Positions 25,515-34,495 are shown, counted from the stretch's first letter. The stretch is 64,000 nucleotides of DNA from Methylobacterium sp. J-076 (GCF_022829405.1 NZ_JAKSXW010000038.1:43459-107458); one strand, 5' to 3'. A program made the numbers and translations. Notes: generated from the sequence alone by a model not told the origin.

Positions 25515-25602
25515 TTCCGAAGGGCCGAGCCCTTCGGTGGGGTCCAGGGGCAAGGCCCCTGGGGCATGCGGGGCGCCGCCCGGGGGGCGCGGCCCTTCGG
25601 AA
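25515..25602. repeat. 88-bp palindromic element between otnK and denD
   Basis: A perfect 12-bp outer inverted repeat (TTCCGAAGGGCC at 25515-25526, complement at 25591-25602) encloses two smaller hairpins, CCGAAGGG..CCCTTCGG (25517-25537) and CCAGGGGC..GCCCCTGG (25544-25562). The second resembles the hairpin after glgP. It occupies the gap inside the minus-strand operon and may act as a processing or attenuation site. Confidence 0.6.
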
Positions 25603-25614
25603 ACCCGGGGTTTG

Positions 25615-26904
25615 TCAGTCCATCATGTCGAGGGCGCGGGCGAAGAAGTCGGCCGCGCCGAAATTGCCGGACTTGAGGGCCAGCAACATCGGCTCGGGCC
25701 GTCCCGCCGTGCGCAGCACCGGCACGCCGGGGGCGATCTCCGGCCCGACGAGGAAGGCGCGCAGACCGAGCCTGTCCACCGCTGCGCCGGAGGTCTCGCC
25801 GCCGGCGATGACGAGGCGGCGCACGCCGGCCGCCACCAGCCCCTCGGCGATGGCCGACAGGGCCGCCTCGACGGCGTGCCCCGCCGCCTCGGACCCGTGC
25901 CGGACCTGCAGGGCGCGCACCGCCTCCGGCTCGGCGGAGGAGGCGATCAGCACCGGACCCGCCGCGATCCGCTCGCGGGCGAAAGCCAAGGCCTCGGCCA
26001 CCACCGCCTCCGGTTCGGCGAGCAGCCGGCCGGCCTCCAGGCGCAGCACCGGCATGTGGGCCTGCGCCGCCGCCACCTGCCCGAGGGTCGCCTGCGAGCA
26101 GCTTCCGGCGAGGCAGGCGGCGTATCCGCCGACCGGTTCGCCCAGGGCCGCGCCCGCCGCGTCCCGCCGGCCGCGCCCGTCGGCGTGGAGCGCGCGGGCG
26201 AGCCCGAGGCCGAGGCCGGAGGCCCCCACCGAGAAGCGCCTCGCGACGATGGCCCGGCCCAGGGTTTCGAGGTCGTGGTCGAAGATCGCGTCGGCGATGG
26301 CCGCGCCCTTGCCCTCGGCGGCCAGCGCATCGAGCCTAGCGGCCACCGCCTCCGGCCCCCGCGCGACGGTGGCGATGTCGATGAGGCCGACGCCGCTCCG
26401 GCTCTGGCGGGCCAGCACCCGGGCGAGGTTGGCGTCGCGCATCGGGTTGAGGGGATGGTCCTTCAGGGGGCTCTCGTTCAGGGGCAGGGCGCCCACGAAC
26501 AGGTGGCCCTGGTAGACGCTGCGTCCGGTCTCCGGGAAGGCGGGGGTGACGAGGGCGATGGCCTCGCCCGCCGCCTCCCGCAAAGCGTCGGTGACGGGGC
26601 CGATATTGCCCGCGTCGGTGGAATCGAAGGTCGAGCAGACCTTGAACATCACGTGCGCGGCGCCCTGCCCGCGCAGCCACGCCTCCGCCTCCAGGGAGCG
26701 GGCGACCGCCTCCCCCGCCGGGATCGACCGGCTCTTGAGGGCGACCACCACCGCGTCCGTCTCCGGCAGGGCGAGGTCGGCGCTGGGCACGCCGATGGTC
26801 TGGACCGTGCGCAGGCCGGCGCGGGTCAGGGTGTTGGCGAGGTCGGAGGCGCCGGTATAGTCGTCGGCGACGCAGCCGAGGGCGAGCGGCGTGGCGGTCG
26901 TCAT
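25615..26904 (-). CDS. otnK: 3-oxo-tetronate kinase (four-carbon acid sugar kinase family)
   Basis: OtnK phosphorylates 3-oxo-tetronate at C4 for the OtnC decarboxylase. The 429-residue protein begins with GCVADDYTGASDLANTL, the substrate-binding signature of the four-carbon acid sugar kinase family (formerly DUF1537), and has the C-terminal nucleotide-binding part with VIAGGETSGAAVDRLGL. It starts 5 bases after the otnI stop. Neighbours denD, otnI, ltnD and otnC make the tetronate assignment strong; the exact stereochemical preference cannot be read from sequence. Confidence 0.9.
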   Translation of the reverse strand: MTTATPLALGCVADDYTGASDLANTLTRAGLRTVQTIGVPSADLALPETDAVVVALKSRSIPAGEAVARSLEAEAWLRGQGAAHVMFKVCSTFDSTDAGNIGPVTDALREAAGEAIALVTPAFPETGRSVYQGHLFVGALPLNESPLKDHPLNPMRDANLARVLARQSRSGVGLIDIATVARGPEAVAARLDALAAEGKGAAIADAIFDHDLETLGRAIVARRFSVGASGLGLGLARALHADGRGRRDAAGAALGEPVGGYAACLAGSCSQATLGQVAAAQAHMPVLRLEAGRLLAEPEAVVAEALAFARERIAAGPVLIASSAEPEAVRALQVRHGSEAAGHAVEAALSAIAEGLVAAGVRRLVIAGGETSGAAVDRLGLRAFLVGPEIAPGVPVLRTAGRPEPMLLALKSGNFGAADFFARALDMMD

Positions 26905-26909
26905 CGGGG

Positions 26910-27686
26910 TCAGGCCTTCCTGTAGGGGGCGAACCAGCCGAGGCCCGCCTCGGTGTTCCCCGCCGGGATGTATTCGCAGCCCACGAACCCGTCGTAGCCG
27001 AGCCGGTCGAGCTCCGCGAACAGGAACGCGTCGTCCATCTCGCCGGTGCCGGGCTCGTGCCGGTCGGGCACGCTCGCGGTCTGGACATGGCCGACCATCG
27101 GCATCAGCTCGCGCACGCGCATGGTCACGTCGCCGTGCAGGATCTGGCAGTGGTAGAGGTCGAACTGGAGCTTCAGGTTCGGCAGGCCCAGCTCCCGGAT
27201 CAGCGCCGCCGCCGCCCCGAAATCGTTGAGGAAATAGCCCGGCATGTTGCGGCCGTTGATCGGCTCCAGCACGAGGTCGAGCCCGGCCGGGGCGAGCCGT
27301 TCCGCCGCGACGGTCACGGCCCGGCGATAGGCGTCCCGCGCCGCGGGATCGTGCGGGTCGGCGAGCCCGGCCATCAGGTGCAGGCGCCTCACGCCGGTCG
27401 CCTCAGCGTAGCGCAGCGCCGTGTCGATGCCGGCGCTCACCTCATCGAACCGGTGAGGAAGCGCGGCCAAGCCCCTTTCGCCCTTGGCGAAATCCCCCGG
27501 CGGCATGTTGAACAGGGCCTGGGTCAGGCCGTTCGCCCGCAGGCGCTCGGCGATGGCCTCGGGCGGGTGCTCGTAGGGGAACAGGAACTCCACCGCCCCG
27601 AACCCCGCCCGCGCGGCGGCCTCGAACCGGTCGAGGAACGGCACCTCGTTGAACATCATCGTGAGGTTGGCGGCGAAGCGGGGCAT
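26910..27686 (-). CDS. otnI: 2-oxo-tetronate isomerase
   Basis: OtnI belongs to the hydroxypyruvate-isomerase-like TIM-barrel family and converts 2-oxo-tetronate to 3-oxo-tetronate. The 258-residue protein opens with PRFAANLTMMFNEVPFLDRF, a family-typical start, and carries the metal-binding glutamates and histidines in LVLEPINGRNMPGYF, LQFDLYHCQ, VGHVQTASVPDRHEPG and FVGCEYIPAGNTEAGLGW. A hydroxypyruvate isomerase role is the main alternative, but the surrounding denD and otnK favour the tetronate role. It is preceded by 238 bases that contain a family B repeat, so it may be less strongly linked to ltnD than to otnK. Confidence 0.88.
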   Translation of the reverse strand: MPRFAANLTMMFNEVPFLDRFEAAARAGFGAVEFLFPYEHPPEAIAERLRANGLTQALFNMPPGDFAKGERGLAALPHRFDEVSAGIDTALRYAEATGVRRLHLMAGLADPHDPAARDAYRRAVTVAAERLAPAGLDLVLEPINGRNMPGYFLNDFGAAAALIRELGLPNLKLQFDLYHCQILHGDVTMRVRELMPMVGHVQTASVPDRHEPGTGEMDDAFLFAELDRLGYDGFVGCEYIPAGNTEAGLGWFAPYRKA

Positions 27687-27716
27687 TTTTTCGGACCTTT
27701 TCGCGCGACACGAATA

Positions 27717-27910
27717 CCCCTCTCCCCGCTTGCGGGGAGAGGCCCGGCGACACCTCGTCGTGTCGGCGGGAAGCGGAGGCGAAGCCGGAGCGGAGGTGAG
27801 GGGGCCGGGCGGATGAGGCTCACCCGGCTCCCCCCCTCACCTTCGGCTGCCGCCTCGCTTCGCCCCCGACGAGGGGGGCTCAGCCCTCTCCCCGCAGGCG
27901 GGGAGAGGGG
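27717..27910. repeat. ~190-bp palindromic intergenic element, family B copy 2
   Basis: The ends are hairpins CCTCTCCCCGC..GCGGGGAGAGG (left, from 27717) and CTCTCCCCGC..GCGGGGAGAGGGG (right, to 27910), matching the element at 1599-1785. The middle contains complementary arms of the GGTGAGGGGG / CCCCCTCACC kind. It fills the gap between otnI and ltnD, inside what otherwise looks like one operon. Confidence 0.75.
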
Positions 27911-27924
27911 ATACAACCCGCGGC

Positions 27925-28830
27925 CTATTCCGGCAGCACAGCCCCGGAGACCTGCGCGTAGAGGCGGGCCACGGAGGCGTCGTCGTCCCGGCCCATGCCC
28001 GAGCCGGAGGCCATCAGGAACATCTGCAGGGCGGCGGCGGCCACCGGCACCGGGTACTTCTCCGCCCGCGCCATGTCCTGCACGATGCCGAGATCCTTCA
28101 CGAAGATGTCGACGGCGCTCTTCGGGGAGTAATCCGCATCGAGGATGTGCGGCACCCGGTTCTCGAACATCCACGAGTTGCCGGCGGATTTCGTGATCAC
28201 CTCGTAGACGCGCTTCAGGTCGAGCCCCTGCTTGGCCGCGAAGCTCACCGCCTCGCAGGCGGCGGCGATGTGGACCCCCGCCAGCAGCTGGTTGATCATC
28301 TTGAAGGCCGCGCCCTGGCCCGCTTCGTCGCCGAGCTCGTAGACGGTGCCGGCCATGGCGGTGAGGGCGTCCCGCGCCCCGGCGAAGGCGGCGGGCGAAC
28401 CGGAGGCGAGGAAGGTCAGCTCCCCCTCGGCGGCCCGGACGGCGCCGCCGCTCATGGGGGCGTCGAGATAGTGGCGGCCGGTGGCCTCCAGCCGGGCCGC
28501 GAGGCGTCGCGCCACGGCCGGGTCCATCGTCGCGGAGGAGACGAACACCGCCCCCTCCGGCATCGCCGCCGCCGCGCCGTCCGGCCCGAACAGCACCGCC
28601 TCGGTCTGGGCGGCGTTCACCACCACCGCGATCACCACGGCGGCGCCCCTGGCCGCCTCGGCCGGGTTCGCCGCGGCCTCGCCGCCGGTCTCCCGGAAGC
28701 GGGCCACCGCCTGCGGATTCACATCGCAGGCCGCCACCGAAAACCCCGCCCGCAGGAGCGAGGCCGCCATCCCCGAGCCCATCGAGCCCAGGCCGATCAC
28801 CGCCGCGCGGCGTGCTGTCGTTCCGGTCAT
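27925..28830 (-). CDS. ltnD: L-threonate dehydrogenase (beta-hydroxyacid dehydrogenase family)
   Basis: LtnD oxidises L-threonate to 2-oxo-tetronate with NAD. The 301-residue protein has the N-terminal Rossmann motif VIGLGSMGSGMAASLL, the substrate-binding LDAPMSGG, and the catalytic lysine in GQGAAFKMINQLLAG, the order typical of the 3-hydroxyisobutyrate/tartronate-semialdehyde reductase superfamily. On sequence alone tartronate semialdehyde reductase is an alternative; its place beside the otn genes favours threonate. Its start lies 10 bases after the stop of the transporter gene, so the two are surely co-transcribed. Confidence 0.85.
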   Translation of the reverse strand: MTGTTARRAAVIGLGSMGSGMAASLLRAGFSVAACDVNPQAVARFRETGGEAAANPAEAARGAAVVIAVVVNAAQTEAVLFGPDGAAAAMPEGAVFVSSATMDPAVARRLAARLEATGRHYLDAPMSGGAVRAAEGELTFLASGSPAAFAGARDALTAMAGTVYELGDEAGQGAAFKMINQLLAGVHIAAACEAVSFAAKQGLDLKRVYEVITKSAGNSWMFENRVPHILDADYSPKSAVDIFVKDLGIVQDMARAEKYPVPVAAAALQMFLMASGSGMGRDDDASVARLYAQVSGAVLPE

Positions 28831-28840
28831 CGGGCGGTCC

Positions 28841-30160
28841 TCAGCGGTTCACGAGGCGGGGCGGCACCGCGAACACGCAGGCCGCGCCGAGCACCAGGGT
28901 CACGGCCAGCACGTACATGCCGGCGGCGGTGCTGCCGGTGTAGTCGCGCAGCGCCCCGATGGCGTAGGGGCCGGCGAAGCCCGCGAGGTTGCCCACCGAG
29001 TTGATGAGCGCGATCCCCGCCGCCGCGCCCGCGCCGCTGAGGAAGGCGGTCGGCAGCGACCAGAACAGGGGCGAGCAGGCGAGCACGCCGCCGGCCGCCA
29101 CCGAGAGCGCCGCGATGGCGACCACCGTGTCCGTGCTGGAGGCCGAGACCACGAAGCCCGCCGCGCCGATGAGCGCCGGGACGATGAGGTGCCAGCGCCG
29201 CTCGCGGAAATGGTCGGCGCTGCGGCCGAGGGCGACCATCACCACCGTGGCGACCAGGAAGGGAATCGCGCTGATGAGGCCGATGTTGAGGTTGCCCTGG
29301 ATGCCCGACGCCTTGACGATCGTCGGCACCCAGAAGGCCAGCCCGTACTGCCCGGCCACGAACAGGAAGTAGATCAGGCTCATGAACCACACCCGGCCGT
29401 TCCGGAACACGGTGGCGATCGAGTGGGGGCTGTCGGTCTTGGTGCGCTCCTCGGCGGCGATGTCCCGCTCCAGCACCTGCCGCTCGCGGGTGTCGAGCCA
29501 CTTGGCCTCGGAGGGGCGGTTGTCGAGGTAGAGCAGCACCGCGATGCCGACGATCACCGCGGGCACCGCCTCGATCAGGAACATCCACTGCCAGCCGGAC
29601 AGGCCGTGGGTGCCGTGGAACGAGTCCATGATCCAGCCGGAGAGCGGGTTGCCGAACACCCCCGAGACCGGGATCGCCGCCATGAACACGGTGATCACCC
29701 GCGCCCGGCGGTGCGAGGGGAACCAGTTCGTCACGTACAGGATCACGCCCGGATAGAACCCGGCCTCGGCCAGCCCCAGCAGGAAGCGCATCGCGTAGAA
29801 GGTCGCCTCCGAGTTCACGAACAGGAACGCCCCGGAGATGATCCCCCAGGTGATCATGATCCGCGCGATCCAGACCCGCGCGCCGACCTTGTGCAGGATG
29901 ACGTTCGAGGGCACCTCGAACAGGAAGTAGCCGAGGAAGAAGATGCCGGCGCCGAGGCCGTAGGCCGTCTCGGAGAAGCCGAGCTCCTTGGACATCTGCA
30001 GCTTGGCGAAGCCGACGTTCACCCGGTCGAGATAGGCGACGATGTAGCAGAGCATCAGGAACGGCACGAGCCGCCAGAAGACCTTGGAATAGGTCCTGTC
30101 GATGAAGCTCTGCTGGCCCGGTGCGGCGCTCCCCGGCGCCACGGCGGCCTGGACTGGCAT
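28841..30160 (-). CDS. MFS transporter, anion:cation symporter family
   Basis: The 439-residue protein has about 12 hydrophobic segments and ACS-family marks: IDRTYSKVFWRLVPFLMLCYIVAYLDRVNVGFA at the start is represented by FLMLCYIVAYLDRVNVGFAK, followed by the G-rich GAGIFFLGYFLFEVPSN loop, and RWLLGLAEAGFYPGVILY-like LLGLAEAGFYPGVILYVTNW. Members carry organic anions such as tartrate, galactarate or phthalate, so erythronate/threonate uptake is a reasonable inference. It is the first gene of the minus-strand operon, with a strong GGAGG seven bases before ATG 30160 and a recognisable promoter with operator 70-100 bases upstream. Confidence 0.88.
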   Translation of the reverse strand: MPVQAAVAPGSAAPGQQSFIDRTYSKVFWRLVPFLMLCYIVAYLDRVNVGFAKLQMSKELGFSETAYGLGAGIFFLGYFLFEVPSNVILHKVGARVWIARIMITWGIISGAFLFVNSEATFYAMRFLLGLAEAGFYPGVILYVTNWFPSHRRARVITVFMAAIPVSGVFGNPLSGWIMDSFHGTHGLSGWQWMFLIEAVPAVIVGIAVLLYLDNRPSEAKWLDTRERQVLERDIAAEERTKTDSPHSIATVFRNGRVWFMSLIYFLFVAGQYGLAFWVPTIVKASGIQGNLNIGLISAIPFLVATVVMVALGRSADHFRERRWHLIVPALIGAAGFVVSASSTDTVVAIAALSVAAGGVLACSPLFWSLPTAFLSGAGAAAGIALINSVGNLAGFAGPYAIGALRDYTGSTAAGMYVLAVTLVLGAACVFAVPPRLVNR

Positions 30161-30228
30161 CGTGTTTCCTCCCTCGCCTCCCTCGTGGGAAGGCCCGTTC
30201 CGCCGCTCAAGGGGCGGCTGTGAGTCGC

Positions 30229-30257
30229 GCTATATCTCTCTTTGGCAGCGCTGCCAA
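30229..30257 (-). promoter_or_regulatory. Promoter of the tetronate operon
   Basis: On the minus strand TTGGCA (30257-30252) and TATAGC (30234-30229) are separated by exactly 17 bases, matching five of six and four of six sigma-70 consensus positions. The transporter start codon follows about 70 bases downstream. The -35 box is the left arm of the operator palindrome, so repressor binding would block polymerase. Confidence 0.65.
30242..30257. promoter_or_regulatory. LacI-family operator candidate
   Basis: TTGGCAGCGCTGCCAA is a perfect 16-bp palindrome with a central CG step, the form expected for a LacI/GalR-family site. It lies in the 325-base region between the divergent transporter and regulator genes and overlaps the -35 box of the transporter promoter. 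The regulator is encoded 229 bases away. Confidence 0.7.
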
Positions 30258-30312
30258 TTGTGTTGTGAAACAAAATGCAGGGGTTTATGGCGGGGTGAGG
30301 GGTGCCGTCCAT

Positions 30313-30450
30313 GCCTCCCATCCACGCCCTCTTCCTGAGGTGCGGCGATAGCCGCCTCGGAGGAGGGCTCCAGGGATCGCATGCAGGCTGGAGGGCTCCT
30401 TCGAGGCCCGCTGCCGCGGGCACCTCAGGATGAGGGCGTGGATGGGAGGC
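30313..30450. repeat. Palindromic intergenic element, family A copy 2 (long form)
   Basis: This copy has extended ends: 31-bp arms at 30313-30343 and 30420-30450 that pair with a single mismatch, including the CCTGAGGTGC / GCACCTCA core shared by all copies. The inner GGAGGGCTCC arms are also present. It ends 35 bases before the lacI-type start codon and therefore lies in the leader or promoter of that gene. Confidence 0.85.
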
Positions 30451-30485
30451 CCGTCGCCCGAACCGTGCGGGGAGAAAGCGGGACC

Positions 30486-31493
30486 ATGAACGAGTTTCAG
30501 CCGCCCGGACGGCTCGTGACGCTCACCGACGTCGCCCGCGAGGCCGGCGTCGGCGAGAGCACGGTCTCGCGGGTGCTGCGCAACCACGGCTCCTCGTCGA
30601 AGCGCGCCCGGGAGCGGGTGGCGGAGGCGGTGGCCCGGCTCGGCTACGTGCCGAACCGGCTGGCCGGCAGCCTCGCCGGGGGCGGGGCGGGGCCGGGGCT
30701 CGTAGGGGTGGTGATCCCTTCCTTCGCCAACATCGTGTTCCCGGACCTCCTGCGCGGCCTGACCACGGCCCTCGAGGGCACGGGGATGCAGAGCGTCGTC
30801 GGCGTCAGCGAGTACGATCCCGAGCGGGAGGAGGCCCTGGTGGCCGCGCTCCTGTCCTGGCGGCCGGAGGCGCTGCTGCTCACGGGGCTGGAGCACACGC
30901 AAGGCACGGTGGCGCTCGCCCGCGCCGCCGGGGTGCGGGTGGTGGAGATGATCGACACGGACGGGGAGGGGATCGACTCCGTGGTCGGCTTCTCGAACCG
31001 GGAGGCGGGGGCGGCGAGCGCCCGGCACCTGCTCGCCCGGGGCTACCGGCGGATCGGCTATATCGGCCTCGATTCGGAGGTCGACCTGCGGGCCGGCAAG
31101 CGGCTCGCGGCGTTCGAGGGCGTGCTGGCCGAGGCGGGCCTCGCCCTGGAGGGCCGGGAGATCCGGCCGGGCCGCTCCTCCGCGGCCTCCGGGCGGGCGG
31201 GGTTCGAGGCGCTGCTCGCCCGCCATCCGCGCCTCGACGCGGTGTATTTCTCCAACGACGACATGGCGCTCGGCGGCTGGTTCGCCTGCCTCGCGGCGGG
31301 GCTCGCCGTGCCGGGGCGAATCGCCCTGTTCGGCTTCAACGGGCTCGACTTCACCGAGGCGATGCCCCAGCCCCTCTCCACGGTGCGCACCCCGCGCCTG
31401 GAGATCGGCCGCGCTGCCGCCGCCTGCCTCACGGGCAAGACTCCCCAAACCATCGACCTCGGGTTCGCGCTGATCGAAGGAGCCACCGCATGA
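30486..31493 (+). CDS. LacI-family transcriptional regulator of the tetronate genes
   Basis: The 335-residue protein has an N-terminal LacI helix-turn-helix (TLTDVAREAGVGESTVSRVL, residues ~12-31) with the hinge helix VPNRLAGSLAGG, then a periplasmic-binding-like sensor domain starting LVGVVIPSF. ATG 30486 is chosen because the conserved HTH begins shortly after it. The frame is open further upstream only through the repeat element. Its TGA overlaps the otnC ATG by four bases. It most likely represses the divergent transporter-ltnD-otn operon through the perfect palindrome at 30242-30257, and its effector is probably a tetronate or a downstream intermediate. Confidence 0.9.
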   Translation: MNEFQPPGRLVTLTDVAREAGVGESTVSRVLRNHGSSSKRARERVAEAVARLGYVPNRLAGSLAGGGAGPGLVGVVIPSFANIVFPDLLRGLTTALEGTGMQSVVGVSEYDPEREEALVAALLSWRPEALLLTGLEHTQGTVALARAAGVRVVEMIDTDGEGIDSVVGFSNREAGAASARHLLARGYRRIGYIGLDSEVDLRAGKRLAAFEGVLAEAGLALEGREIRPGRSSAASGRAGFEALLARHPRLDAVYFSNDDMALGGWFACLAAGLAVPGRIALFGFNGLDFTEAMPQPLSTVRTPRLEIGRAAAACLTGKTPQTIDLGFALIEGATA

Positions 31494-32161
31494 GCGAGGA
31501 CGCCCGCCTGCGCGAGGAGATCTGCCGCTACGGCCGTTCGCTGTTCGAGCGCGGCCTGACGCCGGGATCCTCGGGCAACATCTCGCTCCGCCTGCCCGAC
31601 GGCGGCTGGCTGGTGACGCCGACCAACGCGTCGCTGGGCTTCCTCGACCCGGCGCGGATCTCCTGCCTCGACGGGGCGGGGCGGCTCCTGTCCGGGGACA
31701 AGCCGACCAAGGAGATCCCGCTGCACAGCGCCCTCTACGAGAGCCGGGGCAGCGCCCGGGCCATCGTCCACCTGCACTCGACGCACGCGGTGGCGGTGTC
31801 GATGCTGCCGGAGATCGATCCGAAGGCGGTGCTGCCGCCCCTCACGCCCTATTACCTGATGCGCACCGGGGGCACGGCCCTGGTCCCGTATTTCCGCCCC
31901 GGCGACCCGGCGGTGGCCGACGCGATCCGGGGCTTGGCCGGGCAGTACAGCTCAGTGCTGCTCGCCAACCACGGCCCGGTGGTGGCCGGCGACAGCCTGG
32001 AGGCCGCCGTCTTCGCCACGGAGGAACTGGAGGAGACCGCCAAGCTCTACCTCCTCCTGCGCAACCTGAACCCACGCCACCTCTCGCCGGCGCAGGTGGC
32101 CGACCTCGTGAGCCATTTCGGCCTGACCCTGCCGGAGCATGACGGGCACGATCATGGGTGA
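31490..32161 (+). CDS. otnC: 3-oxo-tetronate 4-phosphate decarboxylase
   Basis: OtnC is a class II aldolase-type metalloenzyme that decarboxylates 3-oxo-tetronate 4-phosphate to dihydroxyacetone phosphate. The 223-residue protein has the family features GLTPGSSGNISLRL, the metal-binding HLHSTHAVAVSM and the second-histidine block LLANHGPVVAGDSL. A fuculose-phosphate aldolase or ribulose-phosphate epimerase role is possible from sequence alone, but the otn context decides. Its ATG overlaps the regulator stop (ATGA), so regulator and decarboxylase share a transcript facing away from the rest of the pathway. Confidence 0.9.
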   Translation: MSEDARLREEICRYGRSLFERGLTPGSSGNISLRLPDGGWLVTPTNASLGFLDPARISCLDGAGRLLSGDKPTKEIPLHSALYESRGSARAIVHLHSTHAVAVSMLPEIDPKAVLPPLTPYYLMRTGGTALVPYFRPGDPAVADAIRGLAGQYSSVLLANHGPVVAGDSLEAAVFATEELEETAKLYLLLRNLNPRHLSPAQVADLVSHFGLTLPEHDGHDHG

Positions 32162-32204
32162 GGACGGCACGGGCTCGAGGCCCCTGGGACCATCCGCCTC
32201 CACC

Positions 32205-32236
32205 CCGTCATTGCGAGCGGAGCGAAGCAATGACGG
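32205..32236. repeat. Short palindromic element between otnC and glyS
   Basis: CCGTCATTGC (32205-32214) and GCAATGACGG (32227-32236) form a perfect 10-bp stem around GAGCGGAGCGAA. The CATTGCGAGC..GCAATG sequence is a type often seen between genes in alphaproteobacteria. It lies between the convergent otnC and glyS ends and could work as a two-way terminator. Confidence 0.6.
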
Positions 32237-32262
32237 CGAGGGCGGGGGGATGGGCTGGCCTA

Positions 32263-34446
32263 CTACCCCTCGATCTTCGAGAAGTCGGCCACCTCCCGCG
32301 TGGCGGCGCGCAGCGCATTGAGGAGTGCCAGGCGGTTCTCGCGGAGTTTCGGATCGTCCGCGTTCACGGTGACGTCCGTGAAGAAGGCGTCGACCGGGGC
32401 GCGGAGCGTCGAGAGCGCCCGCATGGCACCGGAGAAGTCCTCGGCCGCGACGGCCTTGGACGCCTCGGCGCGGGCCGTCTGCAACGCCTCGGCCAGCGCC
32501 CGCTCGGCCGGCTCGCCCCGGGCGGCCAGGGCCGCATCGGGGGCGGCGTCGTAGGCGCGGCCGTCCTTCTTCTCCTCGATGCGCAGGATGTTGGCCGCGC
32601 GCTTGTAGCCCGCGAGCAGGTTCTTCCCGTCCTCGGTCTCCAGGAATCTTTGGAGCGCCTCGACCCGGCGGACGATCAGCAGCAGGTCGTCCTGGCCGGG
32701 CAGGGCGAAGACCGCGTCCACGAGGTCGTGCCGGGCGCCCTGGTCGCGCAGGTAGACCTTCAGGCGGTCGGCGAAGAAGGCGAGGAGGTCGATGTTCTGT
32801 ACCTTGACGTGCTTTCCGCCCCAGGGCTCAGACACTGTTGCTGTGATCGATGCGACATCTCCGCCATCCGCTTCGGCGAGTCGTTTGTGCATCAGCGATT
32901 TTTCGACCCGCGCACTGTGGGCATCAAAAACGCCGATAAGATTCAGCCGCCTGCCCTCAAGCAGGTATCGGATCACCCCTAACGCGGCCCGGCGCAGCGC
33001 ATACGGATCCTTGCTCCCCGTGGGCTTCTCGTCGATGGCCCAGAAGCCCACCAGCGTGTCGATCTTGTCGGCCAGCGCCACGGCGATGGCGACGGGGTCG
33101 CCCGGCACCCGGTCGGTGGGGCCGAGCGGCTTGTAGTGGTCGCCGAGGGCCGTCGCGACGCTGTCCGGCAGACCTTCCAGCGCCGCGTATTTGGCGCCCA
33201 TCAGGCCCTGCAACTCGGGGAACTCGCCGACCATCTCGGTGACGAGGTCGGCCTTGGCCAGCCGCGCGGCCTGCTCGGCGAGCGCCGGATCGGCGCCGAC
33301 CAGCGGGGCCAGCTGCTTCGCGAGCGCCGCGATGCGCTGGATGCGCATTCCCTGCGTCCCGAGCTTCTCGTGGAAGACGATGGTGTCGAGCTTCGGCAGC
33401 CGGTCTTCGAGCTTCACCGCCTTGTCGGTCTCCCAGAAGAACTTGGCGTCCGAGAGCCGCGCCCGCACCACGCGCTCGTTGCCGGCGGTGATGGCGAGCC
33501 CGCCGTCGCTGGCCATCAGGTTCGAGACGAGGATGAAGGCCGGGGCCAGATCCTCCGAGCCGGCCTTTCGCAGCACGAAGCACTTCTGGTTGGCGCGGAT
33601 GGTGGCGCGGATCGCCTCGGCGGGGATGTCGAGGAAGGCGTCGTCGAAGGAGCCCATGAGCACCACCGGCCATTCCACGAGGCCGGCGACCTCCTCCAGC
33701 AGGCCCTCGTCCTCCACGAGGTCGAGGCCGCGGGCGAAGGCGAGGTCGCGGGCGTCGTGCAGGATCACGTCCTTGCGCCGGTCGGCGTCGAGGATGACCT
33801 TCGCCTTCTCCAGGGCCTGGATGTAGTCATCGAAGCGGCGCACCTCGATCGCGCCCGGCGCCAGGAAGCGGTGGCCGTAGGTGGTGGTCCCGGCCCGGAT
33901 GCCGCCGACCTCGAAGGGGACGACGTCCGGCGTCTCGGTCTCGGGGCCGAAGGTGGCCACGATGGATTGGAGCGGGCGCACCCAGCGGAGGGACCCCGGC
34001 TGCGCCGAGGCCGCGCCCCAGCGCATCGCCTTCGGCCAGGGGAAGGTCCGGATGATCTCGGGCAGGATCTCGGCCAGCACGTCCAGCGTCGCGCGGCCGG
34101 CCTTCTCGATCACCGCGAGGTAGAACTCGCCCTTCTTCGGGTCGGTGACAGTGGTCGCCTGATCGAGGCTCGTGAGCCCCGCGCCCTTCAGGAAGCCCTG
34201 GACGGCGGCCTCGGGGGCGCCGACCCGGGGGCCGCGCCGCTCCTCGCGGACCGCCTCGCCCCGGGCGGGCAGGCCGGCGATGTGGAGGGCGAGGCGCCGG
34301 GGCGTCGCGAAGGCCTTGGCGCCCTCGTAGAGGAAGCCGCGCGCCACCAGCGCGTCGGTGACGAGCTTCCGGAGATCCTCGGCCGCGCGCCGCTGCATGC
34401 GGGCGGGGATCTCTTCCGAGCGGAGTTCGAGCAGGAGGTCGGGCAT
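32263..34446 (-). CDS. glyS: Glycine--tRNA ligase beta subunit
   Basis: GlyS is the large tRNA-binding subunit of the alpha2-beta2 bacterial glycyl-tRNA synthetase. The 727-residue protein shows [17 protein letters not shown] at the start, [26 protein letters not shown] and the C-terminal anticodon-binding DALRP-like region with [22 protein letters not shown]. It is the last of three minus-strand genes (glyQ, a small exported protein, glyS). The ATG at 34446 is the family-consistent start. Confidence 0.96.
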   Translation of the reverse strand: MPDLLLELRSEEIPARMQRRAAEDLRKLVTDALVARGFLYEGAKAFATPRRLALHIAGLPARGEAVREERRGPRVGAPEAAVQGFLKGAGLTSLDQATTVTDPKKGEFYLAVIEKAGRATLDVLAEILPEIIRTFPWPKAMRWGAASAQPGSLRWVRPLQSIVATFGPETETPDVVPFEVGGIRAGTTTYGHRFLAPGAIEVRRFDDYIQALEKAKVILDADRRKDVILHDARDLAFARGLDLVEDEGLLEEVAGLVEWPVVLMGSFDDAFLDIPAEAIRATIRANQKCFVLRKAGSEDLAPAFILVSNLMASDGGLAITAGNERVVRARLSDAKFFWETDKAVKLEDRLPKLDTIVFHEKLGTQGMRIQRIAALAKQLAPLVGADPALAEQAARLAKADLVTEMVGEFPELQGLMGAKYAALEGLPDSVATALGDHYKPLGPTDRVPGDPVAIAVALADKIDTLVGFWAIDEKPTGSKDPYALRRAALGVIRYLLEGRRLNLIGVFDAHSARVEKSLMHKRLAEADGGDVASITATVSEPWGGKHVKVQNIDLLAFFADRLKVYLRDQGARHDLVDAVFALPGQDDLLLIVRRVEALQRFLETEDGKNLLAGYKRAANILRIEEKKDGRAYDAAPDAALAARGEPAERALAEALQTARAEASKAVAAEDFSGAMRALSTLRAPVDAFFTDVTVNADDPKLRENRLALLNALRAATREVADFSKIEG

Positions 34447-34495
34447 GGCGCGGCCATATCGCCGCGCCGCACCCCTGTCGAGGGTGCAAACGCCC

